From Rhodospirillaceae bacterium (lineage in GTDB: Bacteria; Pseudomonadota; Alphaproteobacteria; Rhodospirillales; JABJKH01): DNA of 59,533 nucleotides. Shown here piece by piece: positions 28,438 through 37,033 of the stretch. The notes beneath the pieces were generated by a model. That model made no database searches and had not been told where the DNA came from. It saw nothing but the letters and a program-made list of their open reading frames with translations. Where the stretch lies: NCBI GenBank assembly GCA_018660465.1, contig JABJKH010000004.1, positions 1 to 59,533 of the forward strand. Direction: 5' to 3'. Position 1 is the first letter of the stretch. Every line of letters begins with the position of its first letter. The position numbers and the translations under genes were made by a program.

Positions 28438-29172
28438 CTAAGCGCTGACTTCCGTCTTCATCAGCAATTGACCGAAGCCCGGCATAGGATCTGAGATGCC
28501 GTGCTTTCGGAGCGCGTACCAGTAAGTGGCAGCGTTCGATGACACGATGGGCCGGCCCAGTTTTTGCTCCAGTTCCTCCAACATTCCCGTTATCCCAAGC
28601 GCCCCACCGACGTGCAGGAAGGCGTCTACATCATCGTGATCAATGGCTTTGAAGGCTTCGAGTATTTTTTCGACCGACACATTAATAATGTCCTTTGATT
28701 CTTTGACCTGGAGCCACGAGGCATAGGGCACCTCGATCTCAACCGCAGATTCGTAATATGCTTGAACGCTTTTCGAATATTCCTCTGACATCGGCGATAC
28801 AATGCCGATGCGTTTCGCGCCCATGGTTTTTAGCGCGTTCTCCGTTGCCTCTGTCGCGGTGACAAATGGAACACCGTCGGTTAGCGCCGCAATCTGTTCA
28901 CAATATAGGCGTTGGCGGTCCACCGACCAATTTCGCATCTCAATTGAATTTCCGGTAATGATCATGTCTGGAAAGCAGCCAAGTGTTTGCGGCACTGTAG
29001 TCAGCACGGCTTCGGCCACCCGGTCATGATCAGAAATATCGAAGCGATACATTTGATTGTTGATCCCGTCTGGCCGCATGCGCTCATATTCAGGCTGCAT
29101 GTTGGCGTTTTGTTGGGGAATAATAACGGCGAAGACCCCTCGGGGGCCGAAGCGATCAGGCATGGATGGCAA
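28438..29172 (-). CDS. Asp/Glu racemase-fold protein (arylmalonate decarboxylase / maleate isomerase-like) lacking the catalytic cysteines
   Basis: A 244-residue protein of the maleate isomerase / arylmalonate decarboxylase group. It aligns at RGVFAVIIPQQNANMQPEYE, FVTATEATENALKTMGAKRI and VDAFLHVGGALGITGMLEEL followed by RPIVSSNAATYWYALRKHG. In this family one or two Cys act at the positions now read as TGNS (first loop) and LHVGG (second, SCGG in arylmalonate decarboxylase). Neither is Cys here; the only Cys residues are in LGCFPD and LYCEQ, outside these loops. It is probably a specialised or non-catalytic branch. The first or fourth Met could be the start. Function unknown. Confidence 0.72.
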   Translation of the reverse strand: MPSMPDRFGPRGVFAVIIPQQNANMQPEYERMRPDGINNQMYRFDISDHDRVAEAVLTTVPQTLGCFPDMIITGNSIEMRNWSVDRQRLYCEQIAALTDGVPFVTATEATENALKTMGAKRIGIVSPMSEEYSKSVQAYYESAVEIEVPYASWLQVKESKDIINVSVEKILEAFKAIDHDDVDAFLHVGGALGITGMLEELEQKLGRPIVSSNAATYWYALRKHGISDPMPGFGQLLMKTEVSA

Positions 29173-29285
29173 TCCTTATGTGCATTATTCTAAAACTGTT
29201 GGGCCGCACAATAGGCGGATTTAGGACATTCATCCAGCCGCGAACCCTGCTACGATGAAATAAGAGGAAGTTGGGAATTAAACAC

Positions 29286-30164
29286 GTGAGCCTTCGAAAC
29301 ATCGTTCTGATTGGAATTGGGGTCCTTGGGCTTGCCGCCATCGTGGCGGTTGGCGCATTGACTTGGATGTTTGCCGGAAACATCTGGGCGGGGGTTTGGG
29401 TGGGGCTTTTTATTGTCCTGGTCCAAGCTGTGGTTTGGCGAGTTGTGTCGCGTGGCTTTGCAGCTCACGAACACGACCACCGGGTTCTGCCTGCACGTCC
29501 TGAATTCTTCGACTTTGATTTATTTGATCAGCCGATGAATGTGGAAGAACTGGACGGCATGCCGCTGAAGACCCTCTCGTTCACAGTGTTCGATACAGAA
29601 ACGACTGGTCTTCGGCCCTCGGCGGGGGATGAGATGATCTCAATTGGCGGCGTCCGCATTGCGCACAATGAAGTCCTAAGCGAAGTCACATTTTCGCGGC
29701 TCATTAATCCAGGTCGCTCCATTCCAAAGGAATCCATTCGCTTTCACGGCATTACCGACATCATGGTCGCCGCAGAGCCCCCCGCGACAGAAGTGCTTCA
29801 TCAATTCAGAGAATTCGTTGAAGATTCGGTTTTAATCGCACACAACGCAGCGTTCGATATGAAATTCTTAAAATTGAAAGAAGCAGAGACCGGCGCGGTC
29901 TTCAACAACATCGTGCTGGATACGCTGTTGCTGTCGGTATTTTTGGACAACGACGAGTCCGAACATTCATTGGATGCGATTGCCGAACGATATGGGATTG
30001 AAATTGAAGGTCGGCACACAGCATTAGGAGATTCGCTGGTCACCGCAAAGGTATTTACTCAAATGCTCGACCGCTTAGAAGCCCGAGGCATAACAACGCT
30101 TTATCAGGCCCTCCGCGCGGCGAACAAAATGGTCCACGTGCGCAAGATGCAACAGCGGTTCTAA
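29286..30164 (+). CDS. Membrane-anchored DnaQ-like 3'-5' exonuclease
   Basis: The first 60 residues hold two hydrophobic helices (NIVLIGIGVLGLAAIVAVGA and IWAGVWVGLFIVLVQAVVW), and residues about 95-290 are a DEDDh exonuclease: FTVFDTETTGLRPSAGDE (ExoI), VLIAHNAAFDMKFLKL (ExoII) and GRHTALGDSLVTAKVF (ExoIII with His and Asp). All four acidic residues and the His are present. The start is uncertain: GTG at 29286 or TTG at 29271, neither with an ideal ribosome site. It converges on the DUF294 gene with a four-base overlap. This exonuclease is often found near the DUF294 gene and a sodium:solute symporter in proteobacteria. The reason is not known. Confidence 0.85.
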   Translation: MSLRNIVLIGIGVLGLAAIVAVGALTWMFAGNIWAGVWVGLFIVLVQAVVWRVVSRGFAAHEHDHRVLPARPEFFDFDLFDQPMNVEELDGMPLKTLSFTVFDTETTGLRPSAGDEMISIGGVRIAHNEVLSEVTFSRLINPGRSIPKESIRFHGITDIMVAAEPPATEVLHQFREFVEDSVLIAHNAAFDMKFLKLKEAETGAVFNNIVLDTLLLSVFLDNDESEHSLDAIAERYGIEIEGRHTALGDSLVTAKVFTQMLDRLEARGITTLYQALRAANKMVHVRKMQQRF

Positions 30165-31633
30165 AAAATATCTCCCGTAAATTCACCTTTGACCCGCCCG
30201 CGAAGTTCACGGATGGCCTTGAAACTATCGACGAGAATATCTTTTTCACGCTCGCTCAGGCTGTCTGGATCGACGAAGTTGGAAACATCATTTTCGGCTT
30301 TAAAGTCTTTAATCTGCTGGCGCAGCAACAAACGGCAAATATGGCGGAAGGCACCGATGAGATAATCGTATTCATCGTTATCGAAAATTCCCATATTATG
30401 GAGCGCTTCCATCCGCCCAAGGGTTGAAACCTGCTCTATCCCTTCGCGCAACGACAACAATCGAATGGCTTCGACCAGGGGCAAGGTGCCCGTGTGCTTT
30501 AGGTTCAATTCTCCCAGGTGGTCTTCATTTTCGGTTTCTGTGACAAAGCGCTGGAACAGCCCTCCCATGACCCCAAGTGCGACACGGTGTTCAACATCAT
30601 CTTCGTACATTTGGCGAAGGAACATCGGGCTTGTATGCGCTATCTTAGTGACATGCTCGCGAAGTTCGTCGGCTAAACGTTGTTCCCCCCAGGCGATACG
30701 GTAATCAAAAAAGATATCGCAAAGTCGAAGCGCTGCAGTGTCGCGCTTACGGCTCCAGAGGCTGATCTGCTCCTTCCATTGCGACAAAGTCTTCCGCCAC
30801 AAAGGATTGTTTGCCATGACCCCACCATTGCAAAGGGGCACCCCGACCTTATCCAAATCCCAAACCATGCGTTCGGCCAAGTCGATAAACCATCCATCGA
30901 TCTCTGTATGATGCTCATCAGGATAGTCATCCAAGATGAAGCCATTGTCCTGATCTGGAAACAGATAGTTCTCACCCCGACCGCCGGAGCCCATGACGAT
31001 GACGCAAAACGGGACCGGTGGGTCTCCCAATCCTTCCGACTTCATCGCCGCCAAATTCATTTCAACAACTCTATTATAGATATCCCGATTGATGTGGGTC
31101 AGCAGTTCCTGAATATCGGTCGCCGATAGATTGTCGGCGAAGAGTTGATCCGCCAGTTCCACTTGGGCCGCCTTAACTTGGGTTAGGCCCTCAACGCTGT
31201 CGTCCCGAGTCAGGCTATCGATTTGGCCCATAAGTTGCCCGCCCGCCACGGCTAAGGCATCGTGCAGGTCCAAGGCACCGACAACGGTTCCGCCAACGTC
31301 AACCACAGGCATGTGTCGAATCTCTTGTCGGCGCATGCGGGCGATGGCGTGGTATAAATATTCGTCCGCTTCAATAATCGCGACCGGCGATGTCATGACG
31401 GTGTCAATCGTCGTTAATTTATCGATCTGGAAGGCAATGCGGTCGGTGACGTCTGCTTCGGTAACAATGCCAACCGGCACCCCCACCCCATTAATCACCG
31501 TTACGCAGGAGTTTTCTGACGCTGCCAATAGGGCAACGGCCTCTCCTACCGGGCAACCTGATGCCACGACGACCGGCGAATCGCGCATGAAATCGCGGAC
31601 TAGTTTGCTAAATATAGCGGTTTGAGACTGCAC
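30161..31633 (-). CDS. CBS-pair / DUF294 nucleotidyltransferase-like protein
   Basis: A 490-residue signalling-type protein. Residues 12-125 hold two CBS domains (SPVVVASGCPVGEAVALLAA; TVMTSPVAIIEADEYLYHAI). Residues about 175-300 are the DUF294 putative nucleotidyltransferase with VMGSGGRGENYLFPDQDNG, which has the GSGGR and paired acidic residues of PII-uridylyltransferase-like enzymes. Residues 330-475 are the helical DUF294_C domain. It lacks the N-terminal cNMP-binding domain of some relatives. It probably senses adenine nucleotides and modifies or regulates a partner, and the divergent symporter at 32098 is the obvious candidate. Confidence 0.88.
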   Translation of the reverse strand: MQSQTAIFSKLVRDFMRDSPVVVASGCPVGEAVALLAASENSCVTVINGVGVPVGIVTEADVTDRIAFQIDKLTTIDTVMTSPVAIIEADEYLYHAIARMRRQEIRHMPVVDVGGTVVGALDLHDALAVAGGQLMGQIDSLTRDDSVEGLTQVKAAQVELADQLFADNLSATDIQELLTHINRDIYNRVVEMNLAAMKSEGLGDPPVPFCVIVMGSGGRGENYLFPDQDNGFILDDYPDEHHTEIDGWFIDLAERMVWDLDKVGVPLCNGGVMANNPLWRKTLSQWKEQISLWSRKRDTAALRLCDIFFDYRIAWGEQRLADELREHVTKIAHTSPMFLRQMYEDDVEHRVALGVMGGLFQRFVTETENEDHLGELNLKHTGTLPLVEAIRLLSLREGIEQVSTLGRMEALHNMGIFDNDEYDYLIGAFRHICRLLLRQQIKDFKAENDVSNFVDPDSLSEREKDILVDSFKAIRELRGRVKGEFTGDIF

Positions 31634-32097
31634 ACCCCCCCCAATTTCGTTTTTTAATTATAAAATTTTGCGACTTATAACGGCCTAATTCAATCCTTCT
31701 AACGTCTTACTCAAACCTTTTTATAGCCAATGAGAACCGCCCTCATGCGTCTATTAAACCATTGTAATTAAAGCATTTCAATAGGAATTAAGTAATTTAA
31801 CCAGAAGGCTCGCGATTAATAAGTTTCTCGTATAAACAGCACTTATCCCCGGAATTCACATCCCCCCTTATGACCTAGGTAGCGATTTTGGACCATTGTA
31901 TCCAAAAATTGGTCATGGTATTGATTCTACAGTGCCGCTTATGTCCATTGGGGGATAGGCCAAAAATTTAGAGACCTGACACGGCGTTTAAAAACGGGTC
32001 CGTCGATTTTTTACTTTGTGGTGTTTGGCAAAGACTAAAAAATTAATACGCTAAGCACCGTTGGTTAACTAGGGACCGGCAATACGGGAGACTTATC
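31634..32097. other. 464-base intergenic region between DUF294 and symporter genes
   Basis: This is a divergent promoter region with no open frame of note. It is AT-rich near both genes. The only strong structure I see is the palindrome at 31886-31907. The symporter start has a GGGAG ribosome site just inside the right edge. Confidence 0.6.
31886..31907. promoter_or_regulatory. Palindrome upstream of the symporter gene
   Basis: Perfect arms TTTTGGA and TCCAAAA flank eight bases, 190 bases upstream of the symporter start and 253 from the DUF294 start. A GACCA/TGGTC pair overlaps it (31891-31914). It may bind a dimeric regulator; which one is unknown. Confidence 0.35.
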
Positions 32098-34059
32098 GTG
32101 GCACCTAAAGTCATATGGTTATTTGTGTTTGTAGCGCTCTATTGGGCCTACTGCATATTCTGGGGCATTAAATGTGCCCAGATGGCCAAAACCGCTACCG
32201 ATTACTTTATTTCGGGACGTCAGATATCCATGTGGGTATTTGTGCTAGCGGCAACGGCAACTTCGTTTTCGGGATGGACCTTCATGGGTCATCCCGGTTT
32301 GGTTTATCGTGACGGCTTTCAATACGCGTATGCTTCATTCTACGCAATTACAATTCCGTTCACGGGAGTTATGTTCCTTAAGCGCCAATGGATGTTGGGC
32401 AAGCGGTTCGGCTATGTAACGCCGGGCGAGATGCTTGCTGATTATTTCCGTGGCGACGCGATCCGGATTTTGACGGTTGTCGTGGCTCTGCTGTTCTCGA
32501 TCCCTTATTTGGGTCTACAGCTTCGGGCTTCTGGCTTCTTGTTCAACGTCCTGACAGACGGCTTGGTCGACGTAGAAGTCGGCATGTGGGTCTTGTCTGC
32601 GGTTGTGTTAATCTATGTGGCTTCAGGCGGTCTCCGCGCTGTGGCTTACGTGGACACACTGCAGTGCGTCCTGCTCGCCCTTGGTATCGTAATCACCGGT
32701 ATGATCGCATTGAATGCGGCTGGTGGTTTTGAAGCGATGAACCAAGGCTTTGCCAAGTTGGGCGCATCCGGTGTCGGTAAATGGAAGACCACTCCGGAGG
32801 GGTATAACGCTTACTTTGCTATACCCGGCGTGATCCAGTGGACAGCCGGTCTGGGTAAAGAAACTCCTGTCGGCGGTCTTTGGACTGGCGTCATGGTGTT
32901 GACATACATGTTTGCGCTTATGGGCATTCACTCCGCCCCGGCGTTCACCATGTGGTCCTTTGCAAACAACGATCCGAAACCTTTTGCAACGCAGCAGGTT
33001 TGGGCTTCTTCGTTCGGCATCGGCTTGATCCTGTTTGTCTTCACGGCCTTCCAAGGCATGGGCGCACATCTTTTGGGTGCCAATGGCGCGGTGACCGCTG
33101 AGACAGGTATGATCGCAAGCATCCTTCCAGACCTAACCGCGAATAAACAAGGCGGGTTGGTTCCCCACTACTTTAATACGATTGGGGAGTCATCACCTTG
33201 GCTGGTTGGCTTGCTGGCAGTTTGTGCACTTGCAGCGATGCAGTCCACGGGTGCCGCATATATGTCAACGGCTGGCGGTATGCTGACCAGAGACCTCTAT
33301 AAGCGCTACCTGAACCCAGATGCGTCACACGCGACGCAAAAGCTGTTTGGACGGATGGGCGTTGCCTTTATCGTTCTCGCCGCTTTGGTTGTGGCAACCT
33401 TCTCCAAGGATGCTTTGGTTCTGTTGGGTGGTCTGGCTGTTGCCTTCGGCTTCCAGATGTGGCCGTCATTGGCCTCGGTTACCTGGTTCCCGTGGATGAC
33501 CCGTCAGGGCGTCACATGGGGTCTGGCCGCTGGTTGTCTTGGCGTTATCTTTACTGAGAACTTCGGCACTTCGATTGCCGGATTCTTCGGTATCGAACTC
33601 GGTTGGGGCCGTTGGCCGCTGACCATGCACTCAGCTTTCTGGGGCATGTTCTGCAACTTGGCTGTCTGCTTACCGTTGTCGATGATGACGCAAGACGATG
33701 CGGAGACAGCGCATAAGATGAAGTATCACAACTTCTTGCGCGAACACGCCAGCTTGTCACCTGAGAAAAAGGGCCTTGTCCCTGTCGCTTGGGCGATCAC
33801 GCTGTTGTGGTTCTTCTTCGGCGTCGGGCCTGGTGCTGTCATTGGTAATGACATCTTCGGTGCACCGAATGCAGGCTATGCAGCTTGGACATTTGGCATG
33901 CCCTCAATTTGGGCTTGGCAGATCCTGTTCTGGGCTCTTGGTGTCTTCATGATGTGGTTCCTCGCCTTCAAGATGGAAATGTCCACACTTCCGGACAAAG
34001 AAGTCGAGGCGTTGGTCGAGGATATCGGCGACACCACGCTGGAGGCTCCTGGCAACTAG
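32098..34059 (+). CDS. Sodium:solute symporter (SSS family), acetate/carboxylate-type
   Basis: A 653-residue polytopic transporter with about 13-14 membrane helices, starting at GTG with a GGGAG site upstream. The TDYFISGRQISMWVFVLAA and FGYVTPGEMLADYF segments and SGGLRAVAYVDTLQ are SSS-family landmarks (first helix pair and sodium-site helix). It is longer than PutP or ActP (about 500-550) because of an extended loop around residues 230-265 and an extra C-terminal helix pair. The divergent CBS/DUF294 neighbour suggests regulated uptake of acetate or a similar short carboxylate. The exact substrate is inference. A strong terminator follows. Confidence 0.88.
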   Translation: MAPKVIWLFVFVALYWAYCIFWGIKCAQMAKTATDYFISGRQISMWVFVLAATATSFSGWTFMGHPGLVYRDGFQYAYASFYAITIPFTGVMFLKRQWMLGKRFGYVTPGEMLADYFRGDAIRILTVVVALLFSIPYLGLQLRASGFLFNVLTDGLVDVEVGMWVLSAVVLIYVASGGLRAVAYVDTLQCVLLALGIVITGMIALNAAGGFEAMNQGFAKLGASGVGKWKTTPEGYNAYFAIPGVIQWTAGLGKETPVGGLWTGVMVLTYMFALMGIHSAPAFTMWSFANNDPKPFATQQVWASSFGIGLILFVFTAFQGMGAHLLGANGAVTAETGMIASILPDLTANKQGGLVPHYFNTIGESSPWLVGLLAVCALAAMQSTGAAYMSTAGGMLTRDLYKRYLNPDASHATQKLFGRMGVAFIVLAALVVATFSKDALVLLGGLAVAFGFQMWPSLASVTWFPWMTRQGVTWGLAAGCLGVIFTENFGTSIAGFFGIELGWGRWPLTMHSAFWGMFCNLAVCLPLSMMTQDDAETAHKMKYHNFLREHASLSPEKKGLVPVAWAITLLWFFFGVGPGAVIGNDIFGAPNAGYAAWTFGMPSIWAWQILFWALGVFMMWFLAFKMEMSTLPDKEVEALVEDIGDTTLEAPGN

Positions 34060-34080
34060 CCGAGAGCGTTCTCAATTTTT

Positions 34081-34113
34081 GGGGAAGGGTTTACGCCCTT
34101 CCCCTTTTTTTTT
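34081..34113 (+). terminator. Rho-independent terminator after the symporter gene
   Basis: GGGGAAGGG (34081-34089) pairs with CCCTTCCCC (34096-34104) around a six-base loop and is followed by nine T. It lies 22 bases past the stop. Confidence 0.95.
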
Positions 34114-34140
34114 GCGCCGCATCGTGGCACAAATATAATC

Positions 34141-34380
34141 ATGGAATACTTGTTAAAAGCACAATGGCTGTGGACCTTGGTTCTGGGAGTCGGTCTTTAT
34201 TTCCCGGTGCGCAAACTGATCTGGGTGATGTCGGTACGCCGGGCTGAGCGCAAGCATGGACCGACGGACGAAGAGAAGCGTGACGCACTCAAGAAGCGTG
34301 CGTATGTCACGGCCGCCCTCTTGTGTTTTATATTCTCCATCCTCTACACAAACACCCTGTTTCAGACACCCCAACCATGA
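34141..34380 (+). CDS. Small two-helix membrane protein
   Basis: A 79-residue protein with a hydrophobic helix at residues 8-24 (QWLWTLVLGVGLYFPVRKL), a charged loop (RRAERKHGPTDEEKRDALKK) and a second helix at 54-72 (VTAALLCFIFSILYTNTLF). I do not recognise it. Its stop overlaps the start of the TPR gene by an ATGA, so the two are translationally coupled and probably work together at the inner membrane. Confidence 0.65.
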   Translation: MEYLLKAQWLWTLVLGVGLYFPVRKLIWVMSVRRAERKHGPTDEEKRDALKKRAYVTAALLCFIFSILYTNTLFQTPQP

Positions 34381-34988
34381 ACCGAAATATTCTTCGCCGC
34401 TATGTCATTCTGATGGGCACCGCCACTGTTGTGATGTTCATATTTTGGGCATTTACCCGGGAAGCTGTAGAGACACCCGTCGGTGACTACGAAGTTCGCC
34501 AAGGCGATATCTTCCTGAGTGACAAAAAATATGACAAGGCCATTGAACGCTTTGGGGCGGCGCTAAACATTAGCCCCGATCACCGTGGCGCCTTAATGGG
34601 TCGAGGGATCGCCTATATGCAAATGGGCAAAACGGCCGAAGCCGAGGCCGAATTCACCTATCTTATAAGATTTCTCAAGAAGACTTTGGTTCCAGATGAT
34701 TTGACGGGCATCGGCACCTTGGCAGCAGCCTACACCAACCGAGGGATTCTATACGACCGCACGGGTAGATATAAAAAGGCGCTTTATGATTATGCCAACG
34801 CGCTCAGAACTGATGAGGAGACTGTCGAAGGCCCTGGCACAATTTCTAATGTCCTTTATGCCACACCAAACCCGGCAACGGTTCGTAAACGCGCTACCTA
34901 TCTTGAGAAGCAGTTGGCCCTACCACCCGAAAAGCGTCTCTTGCGCGTGCCTGAGAAAGACAAAGACCAGCGCATGTATAAGCCTTGA
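34377..34988 (+). CDS. Membrane-anchored TPR protein
   Basis: A 203-residue protein. I take the ATG at 34377, which overlaps the stop of the preceding gene, rather than an upstream alternative codon, because it is directly followed by a membrane anchor (YVILMGTATVVMFIFWAF, residues 9-26). The rest is three tetratricopeptide repeats: VRQGDIFLSDKKYDKAIERF, GRGIAYMQMGKTAEAEAEF and TNRGILYDRTGRYKKALYDY. The tail is basic. It is probably a periplasmic adaptor that gathers partner proteins, and the partners are unknown. Confidence 0.75.
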   Translation: MNRNILRRYVILMGTATVVMFIFWAFTREAVETPVGDYEVRQGDIFLSDKKYDKAIERFGAALNISPDHRGALMGRGIAYMQMGKTAEAEAEFTYLIRFLKKTLVPDDLTGIGTLAAAYTNRGILYDRTGRYKKALYDYANALRTDEETVEGPGTISNVLYATPNPATVRKRATYLEKQLALPPEKRLLRVPEKDKDQRMYKP

Positions 34989-34990
34989 AG

Positions 34991-35191
34991 TTAGAAACTT
35001 ACGAGCTTCAACATATCGCCAAACAAGACCTTGAAGAAAAATACTGCGGCGATCGTTCCAAACAGCAATCGAACCCAATCGGACTCGCCATTCGCATCAC
35101 GAAAACGGATCGCGTGAAAAGCGATGGCCGCCGTCGCAGCTAGGAAAATGATGTTAACGAGACCTTCGTATTCGCCGGCTGATTCAAACAT
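34991..35191 (-). CDS. Small two-helix membrane protein
   Basis: A 66-residue protein with helices at about 10-27 (LVNIIFLAATAAIAFHAI) and 42-60 (LLFGTIAAVFFFKVLFGDM), separated by a short charged loop. I do not recognise it. It converges on the TPR gene two bases away, and the next gene upstream on the same strand starts 579 bases away at 35770, ending 36 bases before it. Confidence 0.5.
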   Translation of the reverse strand: MFESAGEYEGLVNIIFLAATAAIAFHAIRFRDANGESDWVRLLFGTIAAVFFFKVLFGDMLKLVSF

Positions 35192-35227
35192 AAATGAACG
35201 TTAGCCGCTTCGTCGCTGCCTTGCAAC

Positions 35228-35770
35228 TCAGGGAATTGGTGCCGGTGCCCGATGGGGCGGAATGGTATCCGACCGCCCCCAAGTCATCGAAGATTGTTTC
35301 CCCTGGTCGGAGATTTTGAGTTCATCTTCGCCGAAATATGGTGGCAGTAATGTCGCTGATTTGGTTGCAGTCTTGTCAGCTAACATCAATCCTCCAACCA
35401 ACATGAACACGCACGCTGCTGATGCCAGACAAAAGGCCTTTAGGCCTCTCGGACCATTTTCGTGATAGTCGCGATCATATCTATGATAGCTGGGTTCCCG
35501 GTCATCAAGCTGTCCGTCCTCGCTCAACGCTAATATCTTTCGGGCATAATGCCGAGCCCAGGGCGGAACCTGGTGTTCAATCATGTAGGATTTAAAGAGG
35601 AACGACGACATTTCTTCACCGAGTTCTTCACCGTACCAGTCAACATAGGCCAGTTGCAGCAACTGGAATTCACCAACCTGCAATAGATTTGCAGCCTTGG
35701 CGACAATCATACGCTCGCCGAGTTCTTTTTCTTCTTGGTCAGGGTTCATCAGAACTTTAAAGAAATTCAT
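35228..35770 (-). CDS. Hypothetical single-span protein
   Basis: The protein has 180 residues from the ATG at 35770, chosen because GGGAG lies six bases upstream. It begins MNFFKVLMNPDQEEKELGER, then a soluble helical part (LLQVGEFQLLQLAYVDWYGE and SSFLFKSYMIEHQVPPWARH). One membrane helix follows at about 113-130 (FCLASAACVFMLVGGLML) with a Pro-rich tail. The N-terminal half is probably cytoplasmic. I do not recognise the family. It precedes the small membrane protein at 35191 by 36 bases. Confidence 0.6.
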   Translation of the reverse strand: MNFFKVLMNPDQEEKELGERMIVAKAANLLQVGEFQLLQLAYVDWYGEELGEEMSSFLFKSYMIEHQVPPWARHYARKILALSEDGQLDDREPSYHRYDRDYHENGPRGLKAFCLASAACVFMLVGGLMLADKTATKSATLLPPYFGEDELKISDQGKQSSMTWGRSDTIPPHRAPAPIP

Positions 35771-35866
35771 GTGTGCTCCCACAGAGAATGCCCGCAATGA
35801 ATGCCGTCCGTTCTCGAATACTAGCAATCGATTATGTCTTAATTACGGACTAATTCTACTCAATTC

Positions 35867-35934
35867 ACCGTGAGGAGGATTTAGAGCACCGATCCCCCTC
35901 AGATTAACCACGCTTAATACTGAACCCTCACGGT
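35867..35934. promoter_or_regulatory. Overlapping inverted repeats, possible alternative hairpins
   Basis: ACCGTGAGG (35867-35875) pairs perfectly with CCTCACGGT (35926-35934). TGAGGAGGAT (35871-35880) can instead pair with ATCCCCCTCA (35892-35901) with one mismatch. The two pairings share bases 35871-35875, so they exclude each other. The site lies between the dioxygenase stop and the gene starting at 35770. Confidence 0.35.
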
Positions 35935-36977
35935 TATGGTGGTGGGTTCAACTCACCCCCTACTTTCGACCAGGCATCAATTCCACCACCTAGATGATAG
36001 ATGTTTTTAATTCCCGAATTTTCCATTGCTTTTAAAGCCATAGCGGAGCGTTCCCCAAAGGCACAATAAAGCACTAAATCCTGCCCCCCATTTTGCGCCA
36101 AAATTGTTAGCAGGCCACCCGGTTTAAGATAGCTATCAAGGTGGTTGTACGGGATATGAACTGATCCTGGAATGATGCCGTGCTGCAGACGCTCTCCGTC
36201 TTCGCGTAGGTCGACAAATAATCTATTCTCCGTACCAAAGGCGCCCACCAGCTTATCCGCTGCCAACGTGCAATTCTTAATGTAAGGATCGTCTTGGGCC
36301 AGCCCAATTTTTAAGTTAGCTGGCACCGCCACATCCATTAATTTCGGATTGGGGAGATTGAGGTTGTCCATGATCTCTACATATTCATCTGCTGAGCTCA
36401 CCTGAAGACGCGGATTAAAGGAACGTTCTTCGCCAATGGTACTAACCGTGTCGCCTTTATAATCGTGACCCGGATAGACTAAGGTTTCATCAGGCAGGGT
36501 TAGCAGTTTATTGAAGATAGACTCATAACCAGCCCGCGAATTTCCATGCTGAAAATCTGTTCGACCGGTCCCCCGAATTAATAAAGTATCCCCGGTGAAA
36601 ACCATTCCCGGCATCTTGAAACAATATGAATCATCCGTATGGCCCGGCGTATAAAGGACATCCAGGCGGATATTATCCACTTCAATCACGTCTCCATCAT
36701 CGACCCGCATGGAAACCGTATCGACCTTGGATTCCTTGCCCATAACTGTGACACATCCAGTTTCATCGCGAAGCGCGCCACTACCGGTGATATGATCCGC
36801 ATGTACATGAGTTTCCACGGTCTTTATCAATCGAAGGTCCAATTCGTTCAGCAAGCCTAAATAGCGATCGACCTTATCAAAAACTGGATCGATAATAATC
36901 GCTTCCCCTCCGGCATGACCGCCAAGAAGATAGGTATATGTAAACGAGACGCTGTCGAACAGTTGCCGGAAGATCAT
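35934..36977 (-). CDS. Persulfide dioxygenase-like MBL-fold protein fused to rhodanese
   Basis: The protein has 347 residues from the ATG at 36977. An upstream Met at 37052 would overlap the dehalogenase gene and adds 25 unconserved residues. Residues 1-240 are an ETHE1/PDO metallo-beta-lactamase domain with THVHADHITGSGALRD (iron-binding HxHxDH), LYTPGHTDDSYCF, FTGDTLLIRGTGRTDFQHG and YPGHDYKGD. Residues about 255-345 are a rhodanese domain with active-site loop LYCAFGERS. Such fusions oxidise glutathione persulfide to sulfite and move sulfane sulfur in hydrogen sulfide detoxification. It follows the dehalogenase-like gene by about 56 bases. Confidence 0.9.
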   Translation of the reverse strand: MIFRQLFDSVSFTYTYLLGGHAGGEAIIIDPVFDKVDRYLGLLNELDLRLIKTVETHVHADHITGSGALRDETGCVTVMGKESKVDTVSMRVDDGDVIEVDNIRLDVLYTPGHTDDSYCFKMPGMVFTGDTLLIRGTGRTDFQHGNSRAGYESIFNKLLTLPDETLVYPGHDYKGDTVSTIGEERSFNPRLQVSSADEYVEIMDNLNLPNPKLMDVAVPANLKIGLAQDDPYIKNCTLAADKLVGAFGTENRLFVDLREDGERLQHGIIPGSVHIPYNHLDSYLKPGGLLTILAQNGGQDLVLYCAFGERSAMALKAMENSGIKNIYHLGGGIDAWSKVGGELNPPP

Positions 36978-37033
36978 TGTCCAATCTCTATTTGTTGCGG
37001 ATGGTAATTCACGAGAATTATAAGACCTAATGT

